Below, piece by piece: positions 19,435-27,993 of a stretch of 64,000 nucleotides of DNA; within the stretch, counting starts at the first letter, position 1; the number at the start of each line of letters is the position of its first letter. The stretch spans positions 1,178,001 to 1,242,000 of the forward strand of contig NC_014391.1 in assembly GCF_000145235.1 (NCBI RefSeq), written 5' to 3'. The position numbers and the translations under genes are program-made. Origin of the DNA: Micromonospora aurantiaca ATCC 27029 (GTDB lineage: Bacteria; Actinomycetota; Actinomycetes; Mycobacteriales; Micromonosporaceae). Below the pieces are notes generated by a model, which ran no database searches, had not been told where the DNA came from, and saw nothing but the letters and a program-made list of their open reading frames with translations.

Positions 19435-20318
19435 GACGCGCTCCCCGAACCGGACCGCTCGGCCAGCAGGCCCAGCAGGTATTCACCGTAACCGCTACGC
19501 GTCAGCGGATGGGCCAGCATCCGCAGCCGCTCGTCGTCGATCAGCCCGGACCGCCAGGCGACCTCCTCGACACAACCGATCTTCATGCCCTGGCGCTCCT
19601 CGATCACCCGGACGAACTCGGCGGCCTGCATCATCGACGTGAACGTGCCGGTGTCCAGCCAGGCGGTGCCCCGGTCGAGGACCGTCACCGTCAGTTCGCC
19701 CCACGCCCGGTACGTCTCGTTGATCGCGGTGATCTCCAGCTCGCCCCGGGCGCTCGGCGTCAGCTTGCGGGCGATGTCGACCACCCGGTTGTCGTAGAAG
19801 TAGAGGCCCGGCACCGCGTACCGGGACCGGGGACGGGCCGGCTTCTCCTCGATCGACAGCACCCGGCCGGCGTCGTCGAACTCGACCACGCCGTAGTCCT
19901 GCGGGTTCGCGACCGGGTACGCGAAGACCCGCCCACCGGCCGGTTCGCCGTGCTGCGCGAGCTGCCGTCCGAGCCCGACACCGTGGAAGATGTTGTCGCC
20001 GAGGATCAGCGCCACCGCCTCCTCGCCGACGAAGTCGGCGCCGAGCAGGAACGCCTGCGCGATGCCCTCCGGGCGGGGCTGCTCGGCGTACGTCAGGCGC
20101 AGGCCCCACTGGCTGCCGTCGCCGAGCAGCCGCTCGAACTGGGTGCGGTCCTCCGGTGTGGTCACCACCAGGATCTCCCGCACCCCGGCCATCACCAGAG
20201 TGGAGAGCGGGTAGTAGACCATCGGCTTGTCGAACACCGGCATCAGTTGCTTCGAGACGGCCCGGGTGATCGGCCAGAGCCGGGATCCGGTGCCACCGGC
20301 GAGAAGGATTCCGCGCAC
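19431..20318 (-). CDS. rfbA: Glucose-1-phosphate thymidylyltransferase
   Basis: The 295-residue enzyme couples glucose-1-phosphate and dTTP to dTDP-glucose, the committed step to dTDP-rhamnose. [20 protein letters not shown] is the nucleotide-binding loop; [27 protein letters not shown] and the [19 protein letters not shown] region match RmlA. GTG start at 20318. It diverges from rfbB with 86 bp between them. Confidence 0.96.
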   Translation of the reverse strand: MRGILLAGGTGSRLWPITRAVSKQLMPVFDKPMVYYPLSTLVMAGVREILVVTTPEDRTQFERLLGDGSQWGLRLTYAEQPRPEGIAQAFLLGADFVGEEAVALILGDNIFHGVGLGRQLAQHGEPAGGRVFAYPVANPQDYGVVEFDDAGRVLSIEEKPARPRSRYAVPGLYFYDNRVVDIARKLTPSARGELEITAINETYRAWGELTVTVLDRGTAWLDTGTFTSMMQAAEFVRVIEERQGMKIGCVEEVAWRSGLIDDERLRMLAHPLTRSGYGEYLLGLLAERSGSGSAS

Positions 20319-20404
20319 CCGCGGAGACTACCCGCGGCGCCGCCGCCCCCGTGGCCCGTCGACGTCCCGCCCGGGCTGCCGGTACGGCGTAGACTCCACC
20401 ATCC

Positions 20405-21406
20405 GTGAGGATCCTCGTCACCGGCGGCGCCGGCTTCATCGGGTCGGAGTACGTGCGGATGCTGCTGGGCGTGCCCGGCGGCGACGCGTCCGGGGTGCCG
20501 GTCGAGGACCCGGCCGCGCTGACCGTGCTGGACAAGCTCACCTACTCCGGCAACCTGGCGAACCTGGCACCGGTACGCGACGACCCCCGGCTGCGCTTCG
20601 TCCGCGGCGACATCTGCGATCCGGCGCTGGTCGACGAGGTGGTGCCGGGCCACGACGTGATCGTCCACTTCGCCGCCGAGTCGCACGTGGACCGTTCGAT
20701 AACCGGCGCGGCCCCGTTCGTCACCACGAACGTGCTCGGCACCCAGACGCTGCTGGACGCCGCGCTGCGGCACGGCATCAGCCGGTTCGTGCACGTCTCG
20801 ACCGACGAGGTGTACGGCTCGATCGACTCCGGCTCGTGGACGGAGGACTGGCCGCTGGCGCCGAACTCGCCGTACTCCGCGTCGAAGGCCGGGTCGGACC
20901 TGCTGGCGCTGTCCTACCACCGCACCCACGGCCTGGACGTCGTGGTGACCCGCTGCTCCAACAACTACGGGCCGTACCAGTTCCCGGAGAAGGTCGTCCC
21001 GCTGTTCGTGACCAACCTGCTCGACGGCGGCACCGTCCCGCTCTACGGCGACGGCGGCAACGTCCGGGACTGGCTGCACGTGCACGACCACTGCCGGGGC
21101 GTGGCGATGGTGCAGGAGAAGGGGCGGGCCGGCGAGGTCTACCACATCGGCGGCGGCACCGAGCTGACCAACCGGCAGCTCACCGAGCGGCTCCTGGCAA
21201 CGTGCGGCGCGGGCTGGGACCGGGTCGTGCCGGTCACCGACCGCAAGGGCCACGACCGCCGCTACTCGCTGGACATCGGCAAGATCAGTAGCGAGCTGGG
21301 GTACGCCCCGAGCATCGACCTCGACCGGGGCCTGGCCGAGACGGTCCGCTGGTACCGGGACAACCGGGCCTGGTGGGAGCCGTTGAAGACGGCCGGCCCC
21401 GAATGA
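20405..21406 (+). CDS. rfbB: dTDP-glucose 4,6-dehydratase
   Basis: A 333-residue extended short-chain dehydrogenase. Its Rossmann motif GGAGFIGSEYVR is at the N-terminus, the catalytic STDEVYG and YSASKAGSD (Tyr-x3-Lys) lie mid-protein, and RCSNNYGPYQFPEK follows. It oxidises, dehydrates and reduces dTDP-glucose to dTDP-4-keto-6-deoxyglucose. GTG start at 20405; the stop overlaps rfbD (ATGA). Confidence 0.96.
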   Translation: MRILVTGGAGFIGSEYVRMLLGVPGGDASGVPVEDPAALTVLDKLTYSGNLANLAPVRDDPRLRFVRGDICDPALVDEVVPGHDVIVHFAAESHVDRSITGAAPFVTTNVLGTQTLLDAALRHGISRFVHVSTDEVYGSIDSGSWTEDWPLAPNSPYSASKAGSDLLALSYHRTHGLDVVVTRCSNNYGPYQFPEKVVPLFVTNLLDGGTVPLYGDGGNVRDWLHVHDHCRGVAMVQEKGRAGEVYHIGGGTELTNRQLTERLLATCGAGWDRVVPVTDRKGHDRRYSLDIGKISSELGYAPSIDLDRGLAETVRWYRDNRAWWEPLKTAGPE

Positions 21407-22269
21407 CCCGGATCCTGGTCACCGGCGCGGGCGGGATGCTCGGGCGGGACCTGCTCGCCGTGCTGCGGACCCGGCCGGACCTGTCCGTCACCGCCGCCGG
21501 CCGCGCCGACCTCGACGTCACCGACGCGCACGCGGTCCGGGACGCGGTGGGCGGCCACGACGTGGTGCTCAACGCCGCCGCGTGGACCGACGTGGACGGA
21601 GCCGAGACCCGCGAGCGGGACGCCACAGCCGTGAACGGCGACGCGGTCGCCGCGCTGGCCCACGCCTGTGCCGGGTCCGGCGCGCGCCTCGTGCACGTCT
21701 CCACCGACTACGTGTTCGCAGGCGACGCCACCGAGCCGTACCCGGAGGACGCCCCGACCGGCCCGGTGAACGCGTACGGGCGCAGCAAGCTCGCCGGGGA
21801 GCGGGCGGTGGCCCGGCTGCTGCCGGAGACCGGGTACGTGGTGCGTACCGCCTGGCTCTACGCCACCCACGGGCACAACTTCGTCACCACCATGCTGCGG
21901 CTGGCAGCCGAACGCGACCGGCTCGACGTGGTGGACGACCAGCGCGGCCAGCCCACCTGGTCGTACCGGTTCGCGGAGCGTCTCGTGGCGCTCGCCGACG
22001 CGGCGCTCGCCGGCGACGCGGCACCCGGGACGTACCACGGCACCGCCGCCGGCGAGACCACCTGGTACGGCCTGGCCCGCGCCGTCTTCGCCCTGCGCGG
22101 TCTCGACCCGGACCGGGTCCGGCCGACGACGAGCGACCGCTTCCCGCGCCCGGCGCCGCGCCCCCGGTACGGCGTGCTGGCGCACGGCCGCTGGTCGGCG
22201 GCGAAGCTGCCGCCGCCGGGCCACTGGCGGGCGGACCTGGCGCAGGCGCTGACCGGCGACCGCGGCTAG
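21403..22269 (+). CDS. rfbD: dTDP-4-dehydrorhamnose reductase
   Basis: A 288-residue NAD(P)H-dependent reductase giving dTDP-L-rhamnose. ILVTGAGGMLGRDLLAV is the cofactor-binding loop, VHVSTDYVFAGD and YGRSKLAGE carry the catalytic Thr/Tyr/Lys, and VRTAWLY follows. The ATG at 21403 overlapping the rfbB stop is preferred over an in-frame ATG 30 bases upstream that would add non-conserved residues. It completes the four-gene rhamnose set and ends 4 bases into the convergent sugar transferase gene. Confidence 0.95.
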   Translation: MTRILVTGAGGMLGRDLLAVLRTRPDLSVTAAGRADLDVTDAHAVRDAVGGHDVVLNAAAWTDVDGAETRERDATAVNGDAVAALAHACAGSGARLVHVSTDYVFAGDATEPYPEDAPTGPVNAYGRSKLAGERAVARLLPETGYVVRTAWLYATHGHNFVTTMLRLAAERDRLDVVDDQRGQPTWSYRFAERLVALADAALAGDAAPGTYHGTAAGETTWYGLARAVFALRGLDPDRVRPTTSDRFPRPAPRPRYGVLAHGRWSAAKLPPPGHWRADLAQALTGDRG

Positions 22270-23720
22270 CGGCCGCCGCCCCGGATGACCTCGGTGACGG
22301 TACGCAGCACGATCTTGATGTCGAGCCAGAGCGACCAGTTCTCGACGTAGTAGTTGTCGAACCGCGCCCGGTCCGAGATCGGCGTGTCCCCGCGCAGCCC
22401 GCTGACCTGAGCGAGCCCGGTGAGTCCGACCGGTACGCGGTGCCGCATCGCGTACCTCGGGTATTCCATGGAGAACTTCTCCACGAAGTACGGCCGCTCC
22501 GGCCGGGGCCCCACCACGCTCATCTCGCCGCGCAGGATGTTCCACAGCTGCGGCAGCTCGTCCAGCGAGGTCCGCCGCATGAACCGCCCGATCGGGCCGA
22601 CCCGCTCGTCGTGCGCGATCGACCAGGTGGTCTGCGACTCGAGCTCGTCGGCCGGGCGCATCGACCGGAACTTGATCACGTGGAACGGCTTGCCGTACCG
22701 GCCGATGCGCTCCTGACGGAAGAACACGCCCCGGCCGCCGTCGAGGAACGTGGCGACGACGCAGAGCAGCAGCAGCGGGCTCAGCACCAGCAGGGCGGTC
22801 ACCGCGAACACCACGTCGGAGGCGCGCTTGAGCCGCCACCGGGGACCGGTGAGCGTGGTGTCGCCGATCTTGACGATCGGGATGGCGCCGATGTGGTCCG
22901 GATAGCCGCCCTGCGACCGCGACCCCCACAGGCGCGGCACCGCCCACAGGTCACAGCGCGAACTGGCCGGACGCAGCAGCGACTCCATCAGGTCGGCCTC
23001 GGAGCAGTCCGGGTCCGCGATGACCAGGACCTCGCACTCCAGCATCTCGGCGAGCTTCTCCAGGTCGTCGATCGTGCCGATGAGCGGCAACGCGCCGATC
23101 CGCGGCCGCGACGGGGCGTCGACGGCGCCGACGAACCGCAGCCCGTACTGCGGGTAGCGCCGCAGCAGCCGGGCCAGCTCGCCGCCGATCGGCCCGCCGC
23201 CGATGACTATGGCGTTGTGCTCCACCCACCGGCGCTTGCGGGCCAGCAGGATGAGCCGGCTGTTCAGCGCCCGCCCGACGATCACCAGGCCGGCGGAGAG
23301 CGCGACGCCGCGCATGAACCCGCTGACGTACGGCACCGAGTCGTGCCGCAGCGCTGCGATGATCGCCCCCACCGCGCCGGAGGCCAGCAACCGGCCGCCG
23401 AGGCTCGGCAGTTCGTCCAGGATGCTGATGTGCCGGCGCGGCCGGTAGAGCCCGCCCGCGGCGAACAGGCCCACGGTGAGCGCGGCGTTGAACAACGTGC
23501 CACGCCAGTAGTTCTGGGTCAGCAGCAGCGGCGTGAGCAGCGCCGCGACGTCGATGGGCGCGGTCACCATCCAGGCCCGCAACCATCGGGTACGCGTCGA
23601 TGCCCGCGACCCCGCGTACGGCAGCACCGTGGTCGTGTCCATGCCGCTGTCCATCGGCCTGTTCATGGCCACACCGGACGGCGGCGCAGACGGATGCTCG
23701 AACGCCGGCAGGCGTGGCAT
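22266..23720 (-). CDS. Polyprenyl-phosphate sugar-phosphate transferase (initiating transferase)
   Basis: The 484-residue WbaP/WcaJ-type protein starts polysaccharide assembly by moving a sugar-1-phosphate to undecaprenyl phosphate. Four N-terminal helices (residues about 47-160) are followed by a Rossmann-like CoA-binding-type domain (AIVIGGGPIGGELARLL), a fifth hydrophobic segment (VVFAVTALLVLSPLLLL) and the catalytic domain with FHVIKFRSMRPADE, MRRTSLDELPQLWNILRGE and VGPRPERPYFVE. It may start at the first ATG or at MNRP/MDSG downstream. It is the only initiating transferase in the locus. Confidence 0.92.
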   Translation of the reverse strand: MPRLPAFEHPSAPPSGVAMNRPMDSGMDTTTVLPYAGSRASTRTRWLRAWMVTAPIDVAALLTPLLLTQNYWRGTLFNAALTVGLFAAGGLYRPRRHISILDELPSLGGRLLASGAVGAIIAALRHDSVPYVSGFMRGVALSAGLVIVGRALNSRLILLARKRRWVEHNAIVIGGGPIGGELARLLRRYPQYGLRFVGAVDAPSRPRIGALPLIGTIDDLEKLAEMLECEVLVIADPDCSEADLMESLLRPASSRCDLWAVPRLWGSRSQGGYPDHIGAIPIVKIGDTTLTGPRWRLKRASDVVFAVTALLVLSPLLLLCVVATFLDGGRGVFFRQERIGRYGKPFHVIKFRSMRPADELESQTTWSIAHDERVGPIGRFMRRTSLDELPQLWNILRGEMSVVGPRPERPYFVEKFSMEYPRYAMRHRVPVGLTGLAQVSGLRGDTPISDRARFDNYYVENWSLWLDIKIVLRTVTEVIRGGGR

Positions 23721-23829
23721 GGTCGATCCTCCCCCGTGACGCCGCCGGCCCGGATACAGAGACCGACGGCGATCGCAGGATACGAGCGACCCCGCCCCGC
23801 CGCCAGCACCGGCATGGCAGATCGACGTC

Positions 23830-24897
23830 CTACTTTCCGCTGATGGCGAGGATCTCGGGGACCGAGTCGCGGCGCACCGCGTCGAACAGCGTCTTCGAGC
23901 GCGCCGGATCGGGGAACACGACGCTCTCGCTGCCGACCCGGCCGGTGCCCTTGACCGGGCAGGTGAAGAACGTCAGGTTGCCGCCGCGCAGGCCCCGCAT
24001 CTCCATCGCCAGATCCACCAGCGACAGTGACTTGTCGACGGCCACCGAGTCGGACGTGGCACGGACGAACGAGTTGAGCTTGGCCGGGTTGGTCATCACA
24101 CCGCCCGAGGCGGCCTTGTCCAGGATTGCCTTGATCACCTGCTGCTGGTGCCGGATCCGCGCGAAGTCGCCGTCCGGGAAGGCGTGCCGCTCCCGCGCGT
24201 AGTCCAGCGCGGCGGCCCCGTCCATCGTCTGCCGGCCCTTCTCGAAGGTCCGCGTGCCGATCAGCGAGTACTTCGTGGTGAAGCCCTTCTCCACGTCGAT
24301 CTCGACACCGCCGAGCGCGTCGATGATCTCCTTGAAGCCGGCGAAGTCGACCATCGCCACGTTGTCCACCCGTACGCCGCTGAACTTCTCCACCGTCTGC
24401 ACCATCAGCGGCACACCGCCCCAGGCGTACGCGGCATTGATCTTCGCGTCGCGACCGCCGCGGCCCTCCTTCGACTTCGGGACGGCCGTCCAGGTGTCGC
24501 GGGGGATCGAGATGAGCTGGGCGCTCGACCGGTCCTTCGGCAGGTGGGCCAGGATGATCGTGTCGCTGCGCGAGCCGCCGGTGCTCTCCGGGTCGCGGGA
24601 GTCACTGCCCAGGATCATGATGTTCATGGCACCCTTGGCCTCGACCTGAGGGCGCGACTCCTCCGGCACGCCCTCGAAGGCGTCGACCCGCTCGATCGAC
24701 TTGTCGACCGAGCGGTAGTAGAGGCCGCCGGCCAGGGCGGTGCCGCCGCTCAGCAGCACCACCACCAGCAGCACGATCAGGGCGATCCGCCGGCCCCGGC
24801 GGCGCCGGGGCCGCTCCTCCTCCGCGGGCCCGCCCGGCTCCACATCGGAGCCCTGCGCGCGCGGGTCGGAATCGGTGAGCTGGTGGCGATCTGACAT
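23830..24897 (-). CDS. LytR-CpsA-Psr (LCP) family cell-wall glycopolymer ligase
   Basis: A 355-residue membrane-anchored protein. A cytoplasmic basic stretch (RPRRRRGRR) precedes one helix (IALIVLLVVVLLSGGTALAGG), then the LCP domain with NIMILGSDSRD, SDTIILAHLPKD, SIPRDTW and DYARERH, all typical pyrophosphate/polyprenol-binding motifs. LCP enzymes transfer undecaprenol-linked glycopolymers to peptidoglycan, so this is probably the final step for the polysaccharide built upstream. Confidence 0.93.
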   Translation of the reverse strand: MSDRHQLTDSDPRAQGSDVEPGGPAEEERPRRRRGRRIALIVLLVVVLLSGGTALAGGLYYRSVDKSIERVDAFEGVPEESRPQVEAKGAMNIMILGSDSRDPESTGGSRSDTIILAHLPKDRSSAQLISIPRDTWTAVPKSKEGRGGRDAKINAAYAWGGVPLMVQTVEKFSGVRVDNVAMVDFAGFKEIIDALGGVEIDVEKGFTTKYSLIGTRTFEKGRQTMDGAAALDYARERHAFPDGDFARIRHQQQVIKAILDKAASGGVMTNPAKLNSFVRATSDSVAVDKSLSLVDLAMEMRGLRGGNLTFFTCPVKGTGRVGSESVVFPDPARSKTLFDAVRRDSVPEILAISGK

Positions 24898-25062
24898 GCC
24901 GCGATGCTACTGAGTCACGTCGTACCGTGTGGACCCGCGCCCGGACGGTGACGCCCCGGCGGCGCGGGACCGCCGCGACGAGGTGGCCGGTTCCGGGCCT
25001 TGCCGCCGGGCGGCCGCCGGATCGATGATGGTGAGGAATGCCACATCGACCGAGGAGTCGAG

Positions 25063-25362
25063 ATGCAGGTTGTCCACCAACCGCGGGTGGCGTGGGACGC
25101 CGCCCGGGTCATCGGCGGGGCGATCCACGACGAGCACCTGTTCGGCTGGCTGCGCGGCGAACTCGGCGCCCTGATGGGCCCCGCGGCGGCGGTGGCCCTG
25201 GACGAGACCCGTGACCGGGTCCGCTGGGCCGGCGACGCCCGGCTGCCGGTCGAGACCGGCGTCTGGCGGGTCCGCCTGGAGGACTCGCTGCGGCAGGACC
25301 CCGACCTCGCCGGCGGGCTGGCCGGTGTCGTCTCCACCGCCCGTACGCTGCGCCCGGTTTAG
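25063..25362 (+). CDS. Small conserved protein of unknown function
   Basis: A 99-residue soluble protein, without cysteine or helix-forming hydrophobic runs, containing LFGWLRGELGALMGPAAAVA and RWAGDARLPVETGVWRVRLE. I cannot name its family. The ATG at 25063 has GAGGAG upstream and is preferred over an in-frame start 63 bases earlier. It diverges from the LCP gene and precedes the expansin by 54 bp. Codon use looks normal for this genome. Confidence 0.6.
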   Translation: MQVVHQPRVAWDAARVIGGAIHDEHLFGWLRGELGALMGPAAAVALDETRDRVRWAGDARLPVETGVWRVRLEDSLRQDPDLAGGLAGVVSTARTLRPV

Positions 25363-25416
25363 CTTTCGCTTAGCTCGCTTGTCCGGTGGCACGCCGGTCC
25401 GGCAGCATCGACCGGC

Positions 25417-26388
25417 GTGACCGACGGCACCGCACCCCACCCGCCGACAGCCGGCGACCCGCCCGGACCCGCCGCCCCGGACGGTCGTCGCCGCGCCGCC
25501 ACGCGCCGTCGCCGCCTGGCCGCCGCCGGTCTGGTCACAGTCGCCGCCGCGGTCGCGGTGACCCTCGCGGTACGCGGAGGCGCCGCCCCCGCCTGCGCCG
25601 CCCCGCCCGTCGGCGGCGCGACGCACAGCGGCAAGGCCACCTTCTACGACTCCGAGGGCGCCGGCGGCAACTGCTCCCGGCCCGCTGCGCCCGCCGACCG
25701 GATGTACGTCGCGCTCGGCCCGAGCGAGTACGCCTCCGGCGCCTCCTGCGGCGGCTTCCTCGACGTCACCGGCCCACGCGGCACCGTCCGGGTGCTGGTG
25801 ATGGACCAGTGCCCGGAGTGCGCGCCCGGTCACCTCGACCTCTCCGCCGAGGCGTTCGCCCGGATCGCCGACCCGGTACAGGGGGTGGTGAAGGTCAGCT
25901 ACCGCGCGGTGGTGAACCCGAGGCTGTCCGGCCCGCTCACCTTCCGCATGAAGGAGGGCTCGTCGCAGTGGTGGTTCGCCGTCCTGGTCGGTGACCACGG
26001 CAACCCGTTGCGCTCGGTCGAGGTGCGGCAGAACGGCTCGTGGCGGGCGGCGCAGCGGCAGGACTACAACTACTGGCTGATCGCGTCCGGGGCCGGTCCC
26101 GGCCCGTACGAGATCCGGGTCACCGACGTGTACGGCCACCGCGCGACAGCAACTGGTATCCGGATGCTCCCCGGCCAGGTGCAGCGCAGCAAGACGCGCA
26201 TGTACGGCGCCGATCCCGCCACCCCCAGACCCACCCCGAAGAAGCCGACCCCCACACCCAGGACCCCCACCCCCAGCCCTCCGACCTTCCTCACGCCGTC
26301 GCCCACCCCCGACGCCCCCACCTCAGCCGCAACGGAACCCCTGGTGCAGGCAGCCGCCGCCCCTCCCACCCAGGCGCCCTGCTCCTGA
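25417..26388 (+). CDS. Secreted bacterial expansin (DPBB domain plus CBM63-like domain)
   Basis: A 323-residue exported protein. A twin-arginine-like basic stretch (RRRAATRRRR) precedes a hydrophobic signal helix. The double-psi beta-barrel domain (about residues 65-165) shows GKATFYDSEGAGGNCS, a set of cysteines and VMDQCPECAPGHLDLS, the conserved expansin/RlpA polysaccharide-binding face with its Asp. A second beta domain (about 166-260, with SQWWFAVLVGDHGNPLR) matches the expansin C-terminal carbohydrate-binding module. The tail is Pro/Thr-rich and ends in APCS. Expansins loosen cellulose or chitin without hydrolysis and are secreted. GTG start. Confidence 0.88.
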   Translation: MTDGTAPHPPTAGDPPGPAAPDGRRRAATRRRRLAAAGLVTVAAAVAVTLAVRGGAAPACAAPPVGGATHSGKATFYDSEGAGGNCSRPAAPADRMYVALGPSEYASGASCGGFLDVTGPRGTVRVLVMDQCPECAPGHLDLSAEAFARIADPVQGVVKVSYRAVVNPRLSGPLTFRMKEGSSQWWFAVLVGDHGNPLRSVEVRQNGSWRAAQRQDYNYWLIASGAGPGPYEIRVTDVYGHRATATGIRMLPGQVQRSKTRMYGADPATPRPTPKKPTPTPRTPTPSPPTFLTPSPTPDAPTSAATEPLVQAAAAPPTQAPCS

Positions 26389-26423
26389 CCCGCCCAGGGC
26401 TCCTGCCGAGCCCTCAGCTCGCC

Positions 26424-26490
26424 GATCTTGCACTTGTGGCCCCGCTGTTGCCGCCTACGCACCTTTCGCCCGGGCCGCAACCGCAAGATC
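26424..26490. repeat. 67-bp GATCTTGC extragenic inverted repeat, copy 1
   Basis: The element is bounded by GATCTTGC and GCAAGATC. The arms continue inward as CACTTGTGGCCC paired against GGTTGCGGCCC, about 19 bases with three mismatches. Copies 2-4 have the same length and ends. It sits 36 bp downstream of the expansin stop, so it may also act as a 3' hairpin. Confidence 0.75.
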
Positions 26491-26535
26491 GCCGAGGGCG
26501 GGCGAGCGGGCGCCTCGCGACCAGCCCACAGCGCT

Positions 26536-26602
26536 GATCTTGCACTTGTGGCCCTCGACCTGACCTGGATGCGGCTTTTGCGGGGGCGGAAAGTGCAAGA
26601 TC
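26536..26602. repeat. 67-bp GATCTTGC extragenic inverted repeat, copy 2
   Basis: Bounded by GATCTTGCACTT and AAGTGCAAGATC, 12 perfectly paired bases, and exactly as long as copy 1, which lies 45 bp away in the same orientation. It lies 27 bp past the stop of the convergent GNAT gene. Confidence 0.75.
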
Positions 26603-26629
26603 GACGGGGCAGGGCGGGGCGGGGGCGGG

Positions 26630-27157
26630 TCAGGGGGCGGTGGGGAGGTCGAGCCACATGAGGATCTCGTCACGGGCGTCGGTGGGGGACAGGCGCAGCG
26701 CGGCGGGGAGGCGGCCGATCTCGCGGTAGCCGAGGCGCTTGTAGAAGCCGTCCAGGCCCAGGCCGTCGCGGACCGTCACGTGCAGCGCCGCCAGGCCGAG
26801 CCCTCGGGCGATCCGTTCGGCCTCGCGCATCAGCGCCGCGCCGTGGCCGCGTCCCTGCGTGTCCGGGTGCACCATGACGCGCTTGAGCACCCGCCAGTGC
26901 GTCTTGAGGTGGAACCGGTTGTCGGCGATGACCAGCACCGCGACCAGCTTCTCGCCCTCGTAGCCGGCGAGCAGCCGGTCCGGCCCGTCCGCCACCTCGT
27001 CGAGTGTCGAGGTGGCGAGCGGGCGTACCTCGTCCGCGGTCACCGGGGCGACGAAGCCGACGGCGCCGCCGGCGTTCGTCACGTCCACCCAGAGCGCGAT
27101 GATCTGTTCGCGCAGCTCGGGGGTCAGGTCGGGGTCGAGTACGAAACGCAGGTCCAC
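26630..27157 (-). CDS. GNAT-family N-acetyltransferase
   Basis: A 175-residue acetyl-CoA-dependent acyltransferase. The cofactor motif A is VMVHPDTQGRGHGAALM, followed by LHVTVRDGLGLDGFYKRLGY (motif B). The substrate is unknown. The GTG at 27157 (VDLRFVLD) is chosen: the frame remains open upstream but would run into tRNA-Leu and encode a non-conserved His/Arg-rich leader. It lies between the two GATCTTGC repeats and the tRNA. Confidence 0.82.
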   Translation of the reverse strand: MDLRFVLDPDLTPELREQIIALWVDVTNAGGAVGFVAPVTADEVRPLATSTLDEVADGPDRLLAGYEGEKLVAVLVIADNRFHLKTHWRVLKRVMVHPDTQGRGHGAALMREAERIARGLGLAALHVTVRDGLGLDGFYKRLGYREIGRLPAALRLSPTDARDEILMWLDLPTAP

Positions 27158-27224
27158 GACGCCATCCTGCGCGTGGCGACGCGGCCCGGACCCGCGTTCG
27201 TGATGCGGGTGACACCGCTGATGG

Positions 27225-27307
27225 TGCGGGAGGGGGGTTTCGAACCCCCACGTCCTCTCGGACACAGGCTCCTAAGGCCTGCGCGTCTGCCGTTCCGCCA
27301 CTCCCGC
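27225..27307 (-). tRNA. tRNA-Leu (anticodon UAG)
   Basis: The minus strand folds into a class II tRNA: acceptor GCGGGAG/CTCCCGC, a D arm, an anticodon stem CAGGC/GCCTG around loop CTTAGGA (anticodon TAG), a long variable arm, and a T arm with GGTTCGAAACC. The discriminator A at 27225 is followed by CCA (27224-27222), apparently encoded. Confidence 0.95.
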
Positions 27308-27384
27308 CGACCCGCTGAGTTTAGAGTGTCGCGCCGGAGCCGTGTGTACTCCGGGCCGCGACCGGGGCGCGCCGCGCGACGACC

Positions 27385-27855
27385 TCAGTCGAGGCCGAGG
27401 TCCCGGCGCAGCTTGGCGACGTGGCCGGTGGCCCGCACGTTGTAGAACGCCTGCTCGATCTTGCCGTCCTCGTCCACCACGAACGTCGAGCGGATCACGC
27501 CGGTGACCGTGCGGCCGTACATCTGCTTCTCGCCGAACGCGCCGTACGCGGTCAGCACCGCCTTGTCCTCGTCGGAGACCAGCGGGAACGTGATGGCGTC
27601 CCGGTCGCGGAACTTGGCGAGTTTCGCGGGCTTGTCCGGCGAGATGCCCACCACCTCGTAGCCGGCGGCCTGGAGGGAGACGAGCGAGTCCCGGAAGTCA
27701 CACGCCTGCTTCGTGCAGCCGGGCGTCATGGCGGCCGGGTACGCGTACAGGATGACCTTGCGGCCGCGCAGGCCGGACAGGGACAGCGTGCCGCCGTCGT
27801 CGGTGGGGAGGGTGAACTCGGGGGCGGGGTCGCCGGGCTTGAGGCGGTCGGTCAT
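27385..27855 (-). CDS. bcp: Thioredoxin-dependent peroxiredoxin (BCP/PrxQ type)
   Basis: A 156-residue peroxiredoxin reducing hydroperoxides. The active site AMTPGCTKQACDFRD gives the peroxidatic Cys47 and the resolving Cys52 five residues on, the PrxQ arrangement. DPAPEFTLPTDDGG and VVGISPDKPAKLAKF are family motifs. It diverges from cbiM across a region containing the 21-bp palindrome, so both could be affected by the same regulator. Confidence 0.94.
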   Translation of the reverse strand: MTDRLKPGDPAPEFTLPTDDGGTLSLSGLRGRKVILYAYPAAMTPGCTKQACDFRDSLVSLQAAGYEVVGISPDKPAKLAKFRDRDAITFPLVSDEDKAVLTAYGAFGEKQMYGRTVTGVIRSTFVVDEDGKIEQAFYNVRATGHVAKLRRDLGLD

Positions 27856-27930
27856 GGCGGTGACGATACCGCCGGGCCGGTGCGGTGGGCGGGCGGCGAC
27901 GCGCGGGCGCGGTGACGGCCATCATGAGGT

Positions 27931-27951
27931 TGTTGCCAGATATTGGCAACA
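27931..27951. promoter_or_regulatory. 21-bp palindrome, candidate Nur (nickel-responsive Fur-family) box upstream of cbiM
   Basis: TGTTGCCA-N5-TGGCAACA is a perfect 8-bp inverted repeat with a GATAT spacer, 43 bases before the cbiM ATG. Nur of Streptomyces recognises TTGCAA-N5-TTGCAA-type sites with the same 6-5-6 spacing. Fit to that consensus is in architecture and outer bases; C replaces A inside each arm. No cobalamin riboswitch features are seen in this 138-bp interval. Confidence 0.55.
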
Positions 27952-27993
27952 GTGCCTTCCTGGAAATACGCTGAGCCCGTGGACACCCTGGCG

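Noticed and set aside
27856..27993. Cobalamin riboswitch upstream of cbiM
   Set aside because: The interval is only 138 bp and shows no B12-box-like elements; the visible structure is the 21-bp palindrome.
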